Assembly: GCA_024330215.1 (NCBI GenBank)
Contig: JANDLU010000021.1
Span: 1-47,056, forward strand
Length of the DNA: 47,056 nt
Direction: 5' to 3'
Source: Candidatus Gaiellasilicea maunaloa
GTDB lineage: Bacteria > Actinomycetota > Thermoleophilia > Gaiellales > Gaiellaceae
In this document: positions 16,686-24,392 of the stretch, one piece after another
Numbering within the stretch: the first letter of the stretch is position 1
Layout of the letters: each line of letters opens with the position of its first letter
Position numbers and translations under genes: made by a program
Notes under the pieces: model-generated
The model's database searches: none
What the model saw: the letters and a program-made list of their open reading frames with translations, nothing else
What the model was told of the DNA's origin: nothing

Positions 16686-17764
16686 TGGCCACGCGGGAGC
16701 GGACTGAGCGGCTTCCGCCTGAGATCTTCGATCTCCCCGTCGAGAAGATGCGGGAGGGCTATTACACCGACGCCTACTTCAACCACACACGCGAGACGCT
16801 CCTCGCCGACGGCCGGCACCCACGGGTCGTGATGCAGGTCTTCCAGCGCAACACGGCGATGCTCGGCGGGATCGACGAGGCGATCGCGATCCTCAAGCTC
16901 TGCTCGCACGATTGGGAGGCGCTGACCGTGCACGCGCTCCGTGACGGCGACCGGATCGAGCCGTGGGAGAGCGTGCTCACGGTCGAGGGCGACTACACGC
17001 TCTTCGCCCACCTGGAGACGCTCTACCTCGGGGTGCTGACCCGGCGGACGCTGATCACGACGAACGTCGCGCGCGTCGTCGAGGCGGCGAATGGCAAGCC
17101 GATCATCTTCATGCCGGCGCGGCACGACCACCATCGCGTCCAGACCGGCGACGGCTACGCGGCGTACGTCGCCGGGGCGATGATCGGCGCCCCGATCGGC
17201 GTCACGTCCGACGCGCAGGCCTCCTGGTGGGGCGGTCGCGGAGTCGGCACCGTCCCGCACGCGCTGATCGCGGCCTACGGCGGCAACACCGTGCTCGCAG
17301 CGACGAAGTTCGCAGAGTGGGCAGGCGACCTGAACATCGTCGTCCTGGTCGACTTCGAGAACGACTCGGTGCGGACGTCGCTCGAGGTCGCGCGGGCGCT
17401 CGGGCCGCGCCTCTGGGGCGTCCGGCTCGACACCTCGGGCCAGCTCGTCGACCGCTCGCTCTGGGACGAGATGGGCGACTTCGACCCCCGCGGTGTCAAC
17501 GAGCGGCTCGTGCGCAAGGTGCGCGACGCGCTCGACGCGGACGGCTTCGAGCGGGTCAAGATCGTCGCCTCCGGCGGCTTCACGGTCGACAAGATCGAGC
17601 AGTTCGAGGCGAAGAAAGTCCCGGTCGATGCCTACGGGGTCGGCTCCTCCCTGATCCGCGGCCAGAACGACTTCACCGGCGACATCGTGCTGACCGACGG
17701 CCGCCCGTCGGCGAAGGTGGGCCGCCGCTTCCGCCCGAACGAGCGCCTCGAGCTCGTTTCCTAG
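16685..17764 (+). CDS. pncB: Nicotinate phosphoribosyltransferase
   Basis: A 359-residue type II phosphoribosyltransferase. Signatures are MREGYYTDAYF at the N-terminus (phosphoribosyl-pyrophosphate site region), VMQVFQRNTAMLGG, EGDYTLFAHLETLYLGVLTRRT, FMPARHDHHRVQTGDGYAAYVAG and the C-terminal IVASGGFTVDKI and DAYGVGSSL. It makes nicotinate mononucleotide from nicotinate in NAD salvage. A nicotinamidase-like gene lies 400 bases beyond on the other strand, which fits this route. It ends the plus-strand run of five overlapping genes that began at 12003. Confidence 0.9.
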   Translation: MATRERTERLPPEIFDLPVEKMREGYYTDAYFNHTRETLLADGRHPRVVMQVFQRNTAMLGGIDEAIAILKLCSHDWEALTVHALRDGDRIEPWESVLTVEGDYTLFAHLETLYLGVLTRRTLITTNVARVVEAANGKPIIFMPARHDHHRVQTGDGYAAYVAGAMIGAPIGVTSDAQASWWGGRGVGTVPHALIAAYGGNTVLAATKFAEWAGDLNIVVLVDFENDSVRTSLEVARALGPRLWGVRLDTSGQLVDRSLWDEMGDFDPRGVNERLVRKVRDALDADGFERVKIVASGGFTVDKIEQFEAKKVPVDAYGVGSSLIRGQNDFTGDIVLTDGRPSAKVGRRFRPNERLELVS

Positions 17765-17794
17765 CAGTCGCAGAGCCGTGAGCGACGGCTCCAG

Positions 17795-18003
17795 TTGACG
17801 ATCACGTTCGACGAACCCGACGAAGCGGGGTGGGTCGTTGCTCGTGTGATCGGGTTCCGGGTGCGATCAATCAGGGTCGAAGCCGAGCGGAGGCGCGCGA
17901 GAACCTCATCGACGCGGTTCGCTTGATGCTGTCGCCCGACAACGACGACCAACGGCTTGTCGAAGGACGCAGCGAACCGCTCGAGCTCACGCTGACGGGT
18001 TGA
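17795..18003 (+). pseudogene. HicB-like antitoxin, frameshifted
   Basis: From a TTG at 17795 the frame reads TITFDEPDEAGWVVARVIGF and then, after a shift near 17860, GAINQGRSRAEARENLIDAVRLMLSP and a tail ending LELTLTG at a TGA (18001-18003). Both parts match HicB antitoxins in order; the family expects PGAI at the break. Restoring one lost base in GGGTTCC rejoins the two frames. In the unshifted frame a stop follows soon after, so a full protein is not made. Confidence 0.7.
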
Positions 18004-18128
18004 AGCTCCGAGACCTCGAACGTCACCTCCGGCACAGGGTGCTCGGAAGGTCGCCGAGGACGCCAGGCACACGAAGTGGCGTAGCGAGGACGGAGCGCGG
18101 GCATCGGGTCGAACACTGGGCACCCTAA
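18000..18128 (+). pseudogene. HicA-like toxin, frameshifted and truncated
   Basis: A TTG at 18000 overlaps the HicB stop (TTGA) and reads MKLRDLERHLR, the usual HicA N-terminus. The continuation GARKVAEDARHTKWRSEDGARAS, including the catalytic-type histidine, is in another frame, so at least one indel lies near 18036. The family C-terminus (a VPRH-like segment) was not found before the palindrome at 18147. Confidence 0.6.
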
Positions 18129-18146
18129 CGCCGGCGCCAAGCGGGA

Positions 18147-18171
18147 GCCAAGTACCAGACTGTTACTTGGC
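18147..18171. repeat. Palindrome with arms GCCAAGTA(C/A)C and GTTACTTGGC
   Basis: A 25-bp near-perfect palindrome (10-bp arms, central AGACT, one mismatch). The minus strand supplies the last codons Ala-Lys and the TAA stop of the nicotinamidase-like gene. A second copy is at 33289-33313. It may act as a bidirectional terminator. Confidence 0.7.
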
Positions 18172-19215
18172 CTCTCCCAGGGCGTCGCCGACGCAGCCCG
18201 GCCACTCCGCCAGCGGCTCCGTCGAGCGGACGAGGTGTGCCCCCGCCGCCGCGAAGCGTGCGAAGGCCCCGTCCGCGTCGTCGGTGTGGTCGACCAGCTC
18301 AGGGACGACAACCGACGAGGTGCAGTCCTCGAGCAGGTAGATCTTCTCCTCGAGGTGGCGGCCCTGGACGGTCGGATCGTCGAGCAGGTCCTGGATCGTC
18401 CAGGCGACACAGTGGCTCTTCGCCTGGCCGGCGATCACGACCGCGTCGTAGCGCAGGAGCTCTTCGATCAGCGGCTGGTTGCGTCGGCCCAGCGGCTCGC
18501 CCTCGCGGTCGAGCTCGACCTCGGGCCCGAGCATCGAGTAGTGCTCCGTGAGCGGGTTGTCGCCCTTTGGCTCGTAGCCGGCCGGCGTGTAGCGCGCGAT
18601 CGTGTGGAAGAAGAGGGCCTCCTCGATCGCCGAGACGAGTGCGTACCCGATTCCCCCGCGCATGGCATGAAACGGCCAGACGGTGAGGCTGTACTTGTTG
18701 CTCTCCTCGAGCGCGGCGGTGTAGTAGCGCAGGTGCTCCTCGGCGTAGTCTGCGTCGAGGCCGAGCCCGTCCGCCGCGGCCGGGTTGATCCGCCAGCGGC
18801 CGGCGGCCACGTCGTCGGCGGTGACCTGAGTGAACGGCTCGGGATGGCGGCCCTGCTCGTCCACGAGCAGGACGCGGTGGAAGATCTGCAGCGCCTGATG
18901 CGTGTCGAGGGTGGGAAAGATCTGCGTGATCGCGCCGAGGTTGCGGTAGACGAACTCGCAAAGGCGGCGCGTGTCGTCGAGCGCTCCCGTGCCCGAGCGG
19001 CCACCGACGAAGAGCTCGAAGCCCGGGGTGCAGAACGTGTTCTGGACGTCGACGACGACGAGCGCGATCCGGAAGCGATCCGCGGCGGCGCCGGCGAGCC
19101 CATGCTGCTCGCGCCAGCGGCCCGCGTCCTCGAAGCGGGCGGCGTAGTCGACGCGCCAGACCTCACCGACGCGGTCGGGCGCCCAGTGGGGCGGCAGCGG
19201 GACCGGGTCGGCCAC
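18163..19215 (-). CDS. Nicotinamidase-related isochorismatase-fold hydrolase
   Basis: A 350-residue cysteine hydrolase, longer than the usual 180-220. The catalytic aspartate is in [17 protein letters not shown], the zinc region would be around THQALQIF, and the nucleophile cysteine lies in [19 protein letters not shown], followed by [10 protein letters not shown]. The extra length is an N-terminal segment plus an insertion between residues 110 and 200. Next to nicotinate phosphoribosyltransferase it could deamidate nicotinamide; that is context, not proof. The GTG start has a TAGACT hexamer six bases upstream. Confidence 0.8.
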   Translation of the reverse strand: MADPVPLPPHWAPDRVGEVWRVDYAARFEDAGRWREQHGLAGAAADRFRIALVVVDVQNTFCTPGFELFVGGRSGTGALDDTRRLCEFVYRNLGAITQIFPTLDTHQALQIFHRVLLVDEQGRHPEPFTQVTADDVAAGRWRINPAAADGLGLDADYAEEHLRYYTAALEESNKYSLTVWPFHAMRGGIGYALVSAIEEALFFHTIARYTPAGYEPKGDNPLTEHYSMLGPEVELDREGEPLGRRNQPLIEELLRYDAVVIAGQAKSHCVAWTIQDLLDDPTVQGRHLEEKIYLLEDCTSSVVVPELVDHTDDADGAFARFAAAGAHLVRSTEPLAEWPGCVGDALGEAK

Positions 19216-19220
19216 CCGGC

Positions 19221-19226
19221 TAGTCT
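19221..19226 (+). promoter_or_regulatory. Putative -10 hexamer TAGTCT for the O-methyltransferase gene
   Basis: TAGTCT, six bases, GTG 19233. It overlaps the opposite-strand hexamer almost entirely. Confidence 0.55.
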
Positions 19227-19227
19227 A
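19222..19227 (-). promoter_or_regulatory. Putative -10 hexamer TAGACT for the nicotinamidase-like gene
   Basis: On the minus strand TAGACT, six bases, GTG 19215. With the plus-strand hexamer it forms the 7-bp core TAGTCTA in a 17-bp divergent gap. Confidence 0.55.
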
Positions 19228-19232
19228 GGCGG

Positions 19233-19769
19233 GTGCTGCCACCGCTCGTCCTGCGCGCCGAGGCCCTCGCCGCGGAGCGCGGCTTCGCCAGGTCGTGCAC
19301 GCGGGAGGTCGGCCGCCTGCTGCACCTGCTCGCCGCCTCGCGCGGGCGCGAGCGCGTCGCCGAGCTCGGCACGGGGTACGGCGTCGGCTCGGCGTGGATC
19401 GTCTCGGCCCTCCGCCCGCAGACGCCGTTCTTCACCGCCGAGCTCGATCCAGAGCTCGGCGCAGCGGCCTCCGAGCTCTTCCGCGACGATCCGAACGTGC
19501 ACGTGCTCGTCGGGGACTGGCGCGACACGCTTCCGCTCGAGGCGCCGTTCGACCTGCTCTTCTTCGACGCCGCGAAACAGGAGCCGGAGAACGCCGAGCT
19601 CGCGCTGGGTTTGCTCGCGCCGGGCGGGATCGCTTTACTCGACGACCTCACACCCGGCCGCACGGGATCCGACCCGGTGCGCGAGTTCTGGCTCGCCGAC
19701 GAGCGCGTAGCCGCGGTCGAGCTGCTGACGGCTCCCTCCGAGGCGGCGATCCTGGCCGTCAGGCTCTAG
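19233..19769 (+). CDS. Class I SAM-dependent O-methyltransferase
   Basis: A 178-residue compact methyltransferase. Motif I is VAELGTGYGVGSAWIVSAL, followed by FFTAELDPELGAAASELF, then LLFFDAAKQEPE (the metal/substrate aspartate position of COMT-like enzymes) and LLAPGGIALLDDLTPG. This matches the small O-methyltransferase family of the catechol/caffeoyl type. GTG 19233 leaves a 17-bp gap to the divergent gene. The acceptor is unknown. Confidence 0.82.
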   Translation: MLPPLVLRAEALAAERGFARSCTREVGRLLHLLAASRGRERVAELGTGYGVGSAWIVSALRPQTPFFTAELDPELGAAASELFRDDPNVHVLVGDWRDTLPLEAPFDLLFFDAAKQEPENAELALGLLAPGGIALLDDLTPGRTGSDPVREFWLADERVAAVELLTAPSEAAILAVRL

Positions 19770-19808
19770 GCTTCAGGTCGGTCGAACATGAGCCGATAGG
19801 GGATCTGG

Positions 19809-21314
19809 ATGCCGGACATCGGAAACTTCCTCGACCAGGTCGGCGACTATGCGCTGACCTGGCTGCCGCTGATCTTCTTCGGACTCATCATCTATCTGCT
19901 CTGGCGGACGCTCCAATACATGCCGCGGGTGAAGACGCAGGCGATCGAATCCGACTCGAGCTCGGCAGTGACCTGGGCCGATGTCGCCGGCGTCGAGGAG
20001 GCGAAGGCGGAGCTGCAGGAGGTCGTCGACTTCCTCCGTTACCCGAAGCGCTTTCAACGGCTCGGCGCGCGCGTCCCGAAGGGAATGCTGCTCTACGGGC
20101 CTCCCGGGACCGGAAAGACGCTCCTCGCGAAGGCTGTGGCGCACGAGTCCGGCGCCAAGTTCTACTCCCAGAGCGCCTCCGCGTTCGTCGAGATGTTCGC
20201 CGGTCTCGGCGCCTCGCGGATCCGGAAGCTCTTCCAGGAGGCGCGCAAGAACGCGCCCGCGATCATCTTCATCGACGAGCTCGACGCCGTCGGCACTGCC
20301 CGCGGAGGCAGCGGATTCAACCGCGAGCACGATCAGACCCTGAACCAGCTGCTCGTCGAGCTCGACGGCTTCGACGAGGCAGCTCAGGTTGTCGTCATGG
20401 GGGCGTCGAATCGGCTGCAGGATCTGGATCCGGCGCTGCTGCGCCCCGGCCGCTTCGACCGTCAGGTGCTCGTCTCCCCGCCCGATCTCGCCGGGCGCCA
20501 GGAGATCCTGCGCGTCCACACGCGAGGCAAGCCGCTCGCGGAGGGAGTCGACCTCGCGGTCGTTGCGCGGCAGACCGCGGGTCTAACGGGGGCCGAGCTC
20601 GCGAACATCTGCAACGAGGCAGCCATCTTCGCCGGCCGGCGGGAGGCCGACACGATCGAGCTCGAGGACTTCGAGGATGCGCTCGAGCGGGTCGTCGCGG
20701 GGCTTCAGCAGCGGCGCGTCGTCTCCGACAAGGAGAAGCGGATCCTCGCCTTCCACGAGGCGGGTCACGTGCTGCTCGCCCATCTCATGGGCGATCTCCT
20801 CCCGATCCAGAAGGTGACGATCGTCGCTCGCGGCGACGCGCTCGGCTATGCCTACTACGTGCCGATCGAGGATCGCTATCTCCGCACGAAGGAGGAGCTG
20901 CTCGACGTGATGAAGGTTGCGCTTGGCGGCCGGGCGGCGGAGCAACTCGTGTTCGGCCGGGTCACGAACGGGGCCGCGTCCGACCTCGAGAAGGTGACGG
21001 AGATCGCCCGCGCGATGGTGTTCGACTACGGGATGTCCGAGATCGCATCGGCGCGGACGATGCGTGCCGACAACTACGCGCTCTCGGAGGAAACCAAGCG
21101 GATGCGCGACTCCGAGCAGGCCCGGCTGACCGACGAGGCCTACGAGGAGACGCAGCGCCTGCTCGCCAAGCATCGCCTCATGCTCGACCGGCTTGCGATG
21201 GCGCTCCTCGAGAAGGAGACGCTCGACCGTCACGAGCTGCGCGAGTTCCTGCACGAGCTCGAGCCCGAGTCGCGCGCGTCCGAGACGATGGGCACCGTCC
21301 GGGTTCTCCCTTAA
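19809..21314 (+). CDS. FtsH-like AAA+ membrane zinc protease, compact form
   Basis: A 501-residue ATP-dependent protease. It has one N-terminal membrane helix (about 16-36), Walker A GPPGTGKT at 97-104, Walker B FIDELDA at 154-160, an arginine-finger segment RPGRFDRQV near 212-220, and the zinc motif HEAGH at 316-320 with the third-ligand region ASDLEKVTEIARAMV. FtsH normally has two membrane helices around a periplasmic domain and is 600-700 residues; here that domain is absent. An AGGGGA precedes the ATG. It is a probable paralogue that degrades membrane or cytosolic proteins. The canonical ftsH is expected elsewhere. Confidence 0.9.
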   Translation: MPDIGNFLDQVGDYALTWLPLIFFGLIIYLLWRTLQYMPRVKTQAIESDSSSAVTWADVAGVEEAKAELQEVVDFLRYPKRFQRLGARVPKGMLLYGPPGTGKTLLAKAVAHESGAKFYSQSASAFVEMFAGLGASRIRKLFQEARKNAPAIIFIDELDAVGTARGGSGFNREHDQTLNQLLVELDGFDEAAQVVVMGASNRLQDLDPALLRPGRFDRQVLVSPPDLAGRQEILRVHTRGKPLAEGVDLAVVARQTAGLTGAELANICNEAAIFAGRREADTIELEDFEDALERVVAGLQQRRVVSDKEKRILAFHEAGHVLLAHLMGDLLPIQKVTIVARGDALGYAYYVPIEDRYLRTKEELLDVMKVALGGRAAEQLVFGRVTNGAASDLEKVTEIARAMVFDYGMSEIASARTMRADNYALSEETKRMRDSEQARLTDEAYEETQRLLAKHRLMLDRLAMALLEKETLDRHELREFLHELEPESRASETMGTVRVLP

Positions 21315-21339
21315 GGACAGGCCCCTAAACGGCCTCGTC

Positions 21340-21345
21340 TAGGAT
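21340..21345 (+). promoter_or_regulatory. Putative -10 hexamer TAGGAT for the epimerase gene
   Basis: TAGGAT, seven bases, GTG 21353. Confidence 0.45.
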
Positions 21346-21352
21346 CGGGCAA

Positions 21353-21766
21353 GTGCGTGCCCGCGGCATCCATCATCTCGGCGTGGCCGTGGCCGATCTC
21401 GAAGAGGCGCTTGCGACGTACCTGGAGCTCTTCGGCGGCGAGCTCGAGCATCGGGACACCGTCGCCGAGCAGGGAGTCGAGGCGGCTGCGGTGCTGATCG
21501 GATCGGGGCGGGTCGAGCTGCTGGCGCCGCTCGGCGACGACACTCCGATCGGGAGATTCCTCGCAAAGCGCGGTCCCGGCATGCACCACGTCGCGTACGA
21601 GGTCGACGACGTGCGCGCGGCGCTCGGCGAGCTCGAGGTCGCGGGAGCCGAGCTGATCGACCGCGAGCCGCACCTGGGACTCTTCGGACTTCAGGTCGCA
21701 TTCGTCCATCCCGACGCCATTCACGGCGTCCTCTCGGAGGTGGTTTCCCTTGACGAGCTCGCCTAG
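21353..21766 (+). CDS. mce: Methylmalonyl-CoA epimerase (VOC fold)
   Basis: A 137-residue vicinal-oxygen-chelate protein. Metal ligands are expected at IHHLGVAVADLEEAL (H), GPGMHHVAYEVDD (H) and the C-terminal glutamate in GVLSEVVSL. The length and motif order (VELLAPLGDDTPIGRFLAKRG) are those of methylmalonyl-CoA epimerase, which interconverts the (R)- and (S)-epimers before the mutase. The mutase is not in the window. The 3-prime end overlaps the next small gene by 17 bases. Confidence 0.88.
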   Translation: MRARGIHHLGVAVADLEEALATYLELFGGELEHRDTVAEQGVEAAAVLIGSGRVELLAPLGDDTPIGRFLAKRGPGMHHVAYEVDDVRAALGELEVAGAELIDREPHLGLFGLQVAFVHPDAIHGVLSEVVSLDELA

Positions 21767-21998
21767 CCCGTCCCGTCCGCCCGACTCCATCCGCGTCGAG
21801 ATCGCCTTCGACGGCGGTCAGATCATGGGTGCGATCGTCACCGTGGCCGGCGCCGACGAGCTCGAGCGCGTGCTCGCTGCGGCGAGCGACGGCACCCACG
21901 TTCTCGACGCGAGCGACGGCCGCTACACGATCCCACTGCGCCGGATCGTCTACGTCAAGCGCTTCGCGCGCGAGTCCCGGGTCGGATTCGGGATCTAG
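21750..21998 (+). CDS. Small conserved-looking protein of unknown function
   Basis: An 82-residue protein beginning at a TTG preceded nine bases upstream by GGAGG, inside the end of the epimerase gene. After a proline-rich lead it reads VEIAFDGGQIMGAIVTVAG, HVLDASDGRYTIPLRRIVYVKRF, which looks like a small beta-rich domain. No cysteine, no membrane helix and no signal peptide. I do not recognise the family. It is 21 bases upstream of an ECF sigma factor, so it could be part of that regulatory unit. Confidence 0.65.
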   Translation: MTSSPSPSRPPDSIRVEIAFDGGQIMGAIVTVAGADELERVLAAASDGTHVLDASDGRYTIPLRRIVYVKRFARESRVGFGI

Positions 21999-22019
21999 CA
22001 CGCCGGAAAGACGAGGTAC

Positions 22020-22595
22020 GTGGCGGAGATCGCGCAGCAGAATCCCTCCGGAGCCGAGGTTCGCAAGCTGGTCGAGCGCGCGCAGCGCGGCGAGCGCACG
22101 GCGCTCGAGGAGCTCTACCTGATCCACTTCGATCGGATCTACAGCTACCTCCACTTGACCGTCGGCAACCGGCACGACGCCGAGGATCTGACGACGCAGA
22201 CCTTCCTGCGGATGCTGGAGTCGATCGGCAAGTTCCGGTTTCAGACGGCGCCGTTCTCGGCCTGGCTCTTCCGGATCGCGCACAACCTCTCGATGGATCA
22301 CTTCCGTGCGAACCGCCGCTGGCAGCCCGAGGAGGACGTCCCCGAGCCTCACGACTCGGAGGAGCGCTCGGCCGAGGACGAGGCGTTCCAGTCGATCGGC
22401 CGCCAGTCGATGCTCGACCTGATCGAGTCGCTCTCGCACGAGCAGCAACAGGTGCTGACGCTCAAGTTCGTCTTCAACTTCTCGAACGGCGAGGCGGCGA
22501 CGATCCTCGACAAGACGGAGGGTGCGGTGAAGAGCCTCCAGCACCGGGCGCTCGGGTCGCTGCAGCGGCAGCTCGCCTCCTCGGCCGAGAGCTAG
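22020..22595 (+). CDS. RNA polymerase sigma factor, ECF type
   Basis: A 191-residue sigma-70 family protein with region 2 (ALEELYLIHFDRIYSYL, DAEDLTTQTFLRMLE, FSAWLFRIAHNLSMDHFR) and region 4 (LSHEQQQVLTLKFVFNFSNGEAATILDKTEGAVKSLQHRAL), separated by an acidic linker. No anti-sigma factor gene is adjacent. It starts at GTG 22020, and its stop abuts the YchF-like GTG at 22596. Confidence 0.92.
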   Translation: MAEIAQQNPSGAEVRKLVERAQRGERTALEELYLIHFDRIYSYLHLTVGNRHDAEDLTTQTFLRMLESIGKFRFQTAPFSAWLFRIAHNLSMDHFRANRRWQPEEDVPEPHDSEERSAEDEAFQSIGRQSMLDLIESLSHEQQQVLTLKFVFNFSNGEAATILDKTEGAVKSLQHRALGSLQRQLASSAES

Positions 22596-23516
22596 GTGGC
22601 GCTCGAGGTTGGCATCGTCGGGCTTCCCAGAAGCGGTAAGACGACGCTCTTCACCGCGCTTACCAAGACCGGCGGTGCCGGCTTCGCCAAGGAGAACGTC
22701 GGGATGGCGACGATCGCGGACGACCGGCTCGGGCGGCTCGCGGCGCTCGTCGGCGCGCGCAAGATCACGCCCGCGACGATCCGCGTGGTGGACGTTCCCG
22801 GGACGGGGCCGGCGCTCCTCGGCGGGCTGCGGCAGGTGGATGCTGTCCTCGCCGTGGCGGACGGATTCACTGCCGGCGGGGATCCGGCGTCCGATCTCGA
22901 GACGCTCGAGCTCGAGCTGCTGGTCGCAGATCGCGATCACGTCGAGCGCCGGCTCGAGCGCGTCGAGAAGCAGGCGAAATCGGGGGATGCTCCGTTGCAG
23001 AAGGAGCTGGAGGTGCTGACGGCGTTGCTCGCGCACCTCGATGCCGGGAGCACGCTGCGGGACTTTCCGGGCGAGCTCCCGGGCGAGCTCGAGCCGCTGA
23101 CGACGAAGCCGCTGATCTCAATCGTGAACGGGCCGAGCGGGATCGACCTCCAGCTCGAGGCCGAGCTCGCGGAGCTGCCCGAGGAGGAGGCGGCCGCGTA
23201 TCGGGAAGGGTCCTCGGCGCTCGACGAGATCGTGCGGCGGCTCTCCGAGGCGCTCGGCTTGATCACGTTCTTCACGGCCGGCGAGCAGGAGACGCGCGCC
23301 TGGACGCTGCGGCGCGGCGAGTCCGCGCTCGACGCTGCTGCGACGATCCATTCGGATCTCGCACGGGGGTTCATCCGGGCGGAGACGATCACCTGCGGCG
23401 ATCTGCTCGAGGCCGGCTCGCACGCCGAGGCCGCCCGTCGCGGGACGCAGCGGCTCGAGGGGAAGACCTACGAGGTCCGCGACGGCGACGTGCTGAACAT
23501 CCGCTTCAACATCTAG
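22596..23516 (+). CDS. YchF/OLA1-like P-loop GTPase/ATPase, short form
   Basis: A 306-residue P-loop NTPase. G1 is GLPRSGKTTLF, followed by the family ENVGMATIADDRL, G3-like DVPGTG, and a C-terminal TGS domain (LITFFTAGEQETRAWTLRRGESALDAAATIHSDLARGFIRAE). YchF is normally about 363 residues; this protein lacks parts of the coiled-coil and G-domain and its G4 motif is not the usual NxxE. It probably binds ribosomes or translation factors, as YchF does. The TAG stop is the first base triplet of a long hairpin. Confidence 0.82.
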   Translation: MALEVGIVGLPRSGKTTLFTALTKTGGAGFAKENVGMATIADDRLGRLAALVGARKITPATIRVVDVPGTGPALLGGLRQVDAVLAVADGFTAGGDPASDLETLELELLVADRDHVERRLERVEKQAKSGDAPLQKELEVLTALLAHLDAGSTLRDFPGELPGELEPLTTKPLISIVNGPSGIDLQLEAELAELPEEEAAAYREGSSALDEIVRRLSEALGLITFFTAGEQETRAWTLRRGESALDAAATIHSDLARGFIRAETITCGDLLEAGSHAEAARRGTQRLEGKTYEVRDGDVLNIRFNI

Positions 23517-23548
23517 GCCGAAGTTCCCCTTCGGGAAACTTCGGCCTA
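23514..23548. terminator. Bidirectional hairpin terminator
   Basis: Arms TAGGCCGAAGTTCCC and its complement, with one bulged A, around a CTTC loop. It sits between two convergent genes and includes the stop codon of the YchF-like gene. No T-run follows on either strand. Confidence 0.7.
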
Positions 23549-23549
23549 G

Positions 23550-24383
23550 TCAACCAGCCGCGAGCAAAGCGGCGCCGGCGAGGACGGCCGCGGCGCCGAC
23601 GAGCTGGACGCGGCCGAGGCGCTCGCGCAGGAGGAGAGCGGCGAGGGCGACCGTGATCGCGGGATAGAGCGAGGTGAGGACGGAGACGACGCTGACGAGG
23701 CCACGCGTCGTCGCGAGCGCGAACAGCACATTGGCTCCGACGTCGCAGGCGCCGACGGCAAGCACGGCGAACAGGAGGCGGCGTGGTAACGCGAGCGAGA
23801 CACCGGCCGCGAGCACGGTGAAGAGCGCAAGCGTCGTCGAGGCGAGTCGGGCGACGAGCACCGCCCACGGCGCGCTGTCGTCGGCGGCGATGTCGAGGAA
23901 GACGAAGTAGAGCCCGAAGCCGAGTGCCGCGACGAGCGCGAGGCCGACGCCCGACGCTACGCGCGCACCGAGCTCGCCGGTGCTACGCGAGACGAGAGCA
24001 AGTCCGGCCAGCGCGACGAGCGCGCCGATCACCTGGAGCGGAGAGGGCCGCTCTCCGCGCGCGATCCCGACGGTGAACGGGATCGCTGCCGAGACGGCCG
24101 AGATCGGCGCGACGACGCCCATCGCTCCGATCGCCATCCCACGATAGAGGCCGGCGAGGCCGAGCACCCCACAGAGCCCCGCCGCGACCGCTGCCAGCGC
24201 TGCTCCGGCGCCGAGAAACGGCTCGTCCGCCACCACGACCCACACGGCGACGGCGACTGCGCCTGCGGCCTGCGAGATGAGCAGCACAACCAGGACGTGC
24301 GCGCGCCTTGAGGTCAGCCCGCCCAGGAAGTCGCCGACGCCGTAGGACAGGCTCGCGCCGAGGGCGAGGACGATTGCGGCCAC
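23550..24383 (-). CDS. EamA/DMT-superfamily transporter
   Basis: A 277-residue protein made of two EamA repeats with about ten membrane helices; it begins MAAIVLALGASLSYGVGDFLGG and has SLYPAITVALAALLLRERLGRVQLVG near the end of the second repeat. Members export small metabolites or amino acids. The start is GTG 24383, nine bases after the YhaM-like stop, so the two form an operon. Substrate unknown. Confidence 0.85.
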   Translation of the reverse strand: MAAIVLALGASLSYGVGDFLGGLTSRRAHVLVVLLISQAAGAVAVAVWVVVADEPFLGAGAALAAVAAGLCGVLGLAGLYRGMAIGAMGVVAPISAVSAAIPFTVGIARGERPSPLQVIGALVALAGLALVSRSTGELGARVASGVGLALVAALGFGLYFVFLDIAADDSAPWAVLVARLASTTLALFTVLAAGVSLALPRRLLFAVLAVGACDVGANVLFALATTRGLVSVVSVLTSLYPAITVALAALLLRERLGRVQLVGAAAVLAGAALLAAG

Positions 24384-24392
24384 GTCGTGAGG

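Noticed and set aside
23514-23548. The YchF/EamA hairpin as another copy of a repeat family
   Set aside because: Its arms match no other hairpin in the window and its loop is four bases; it is treated as an ordinary terminator.
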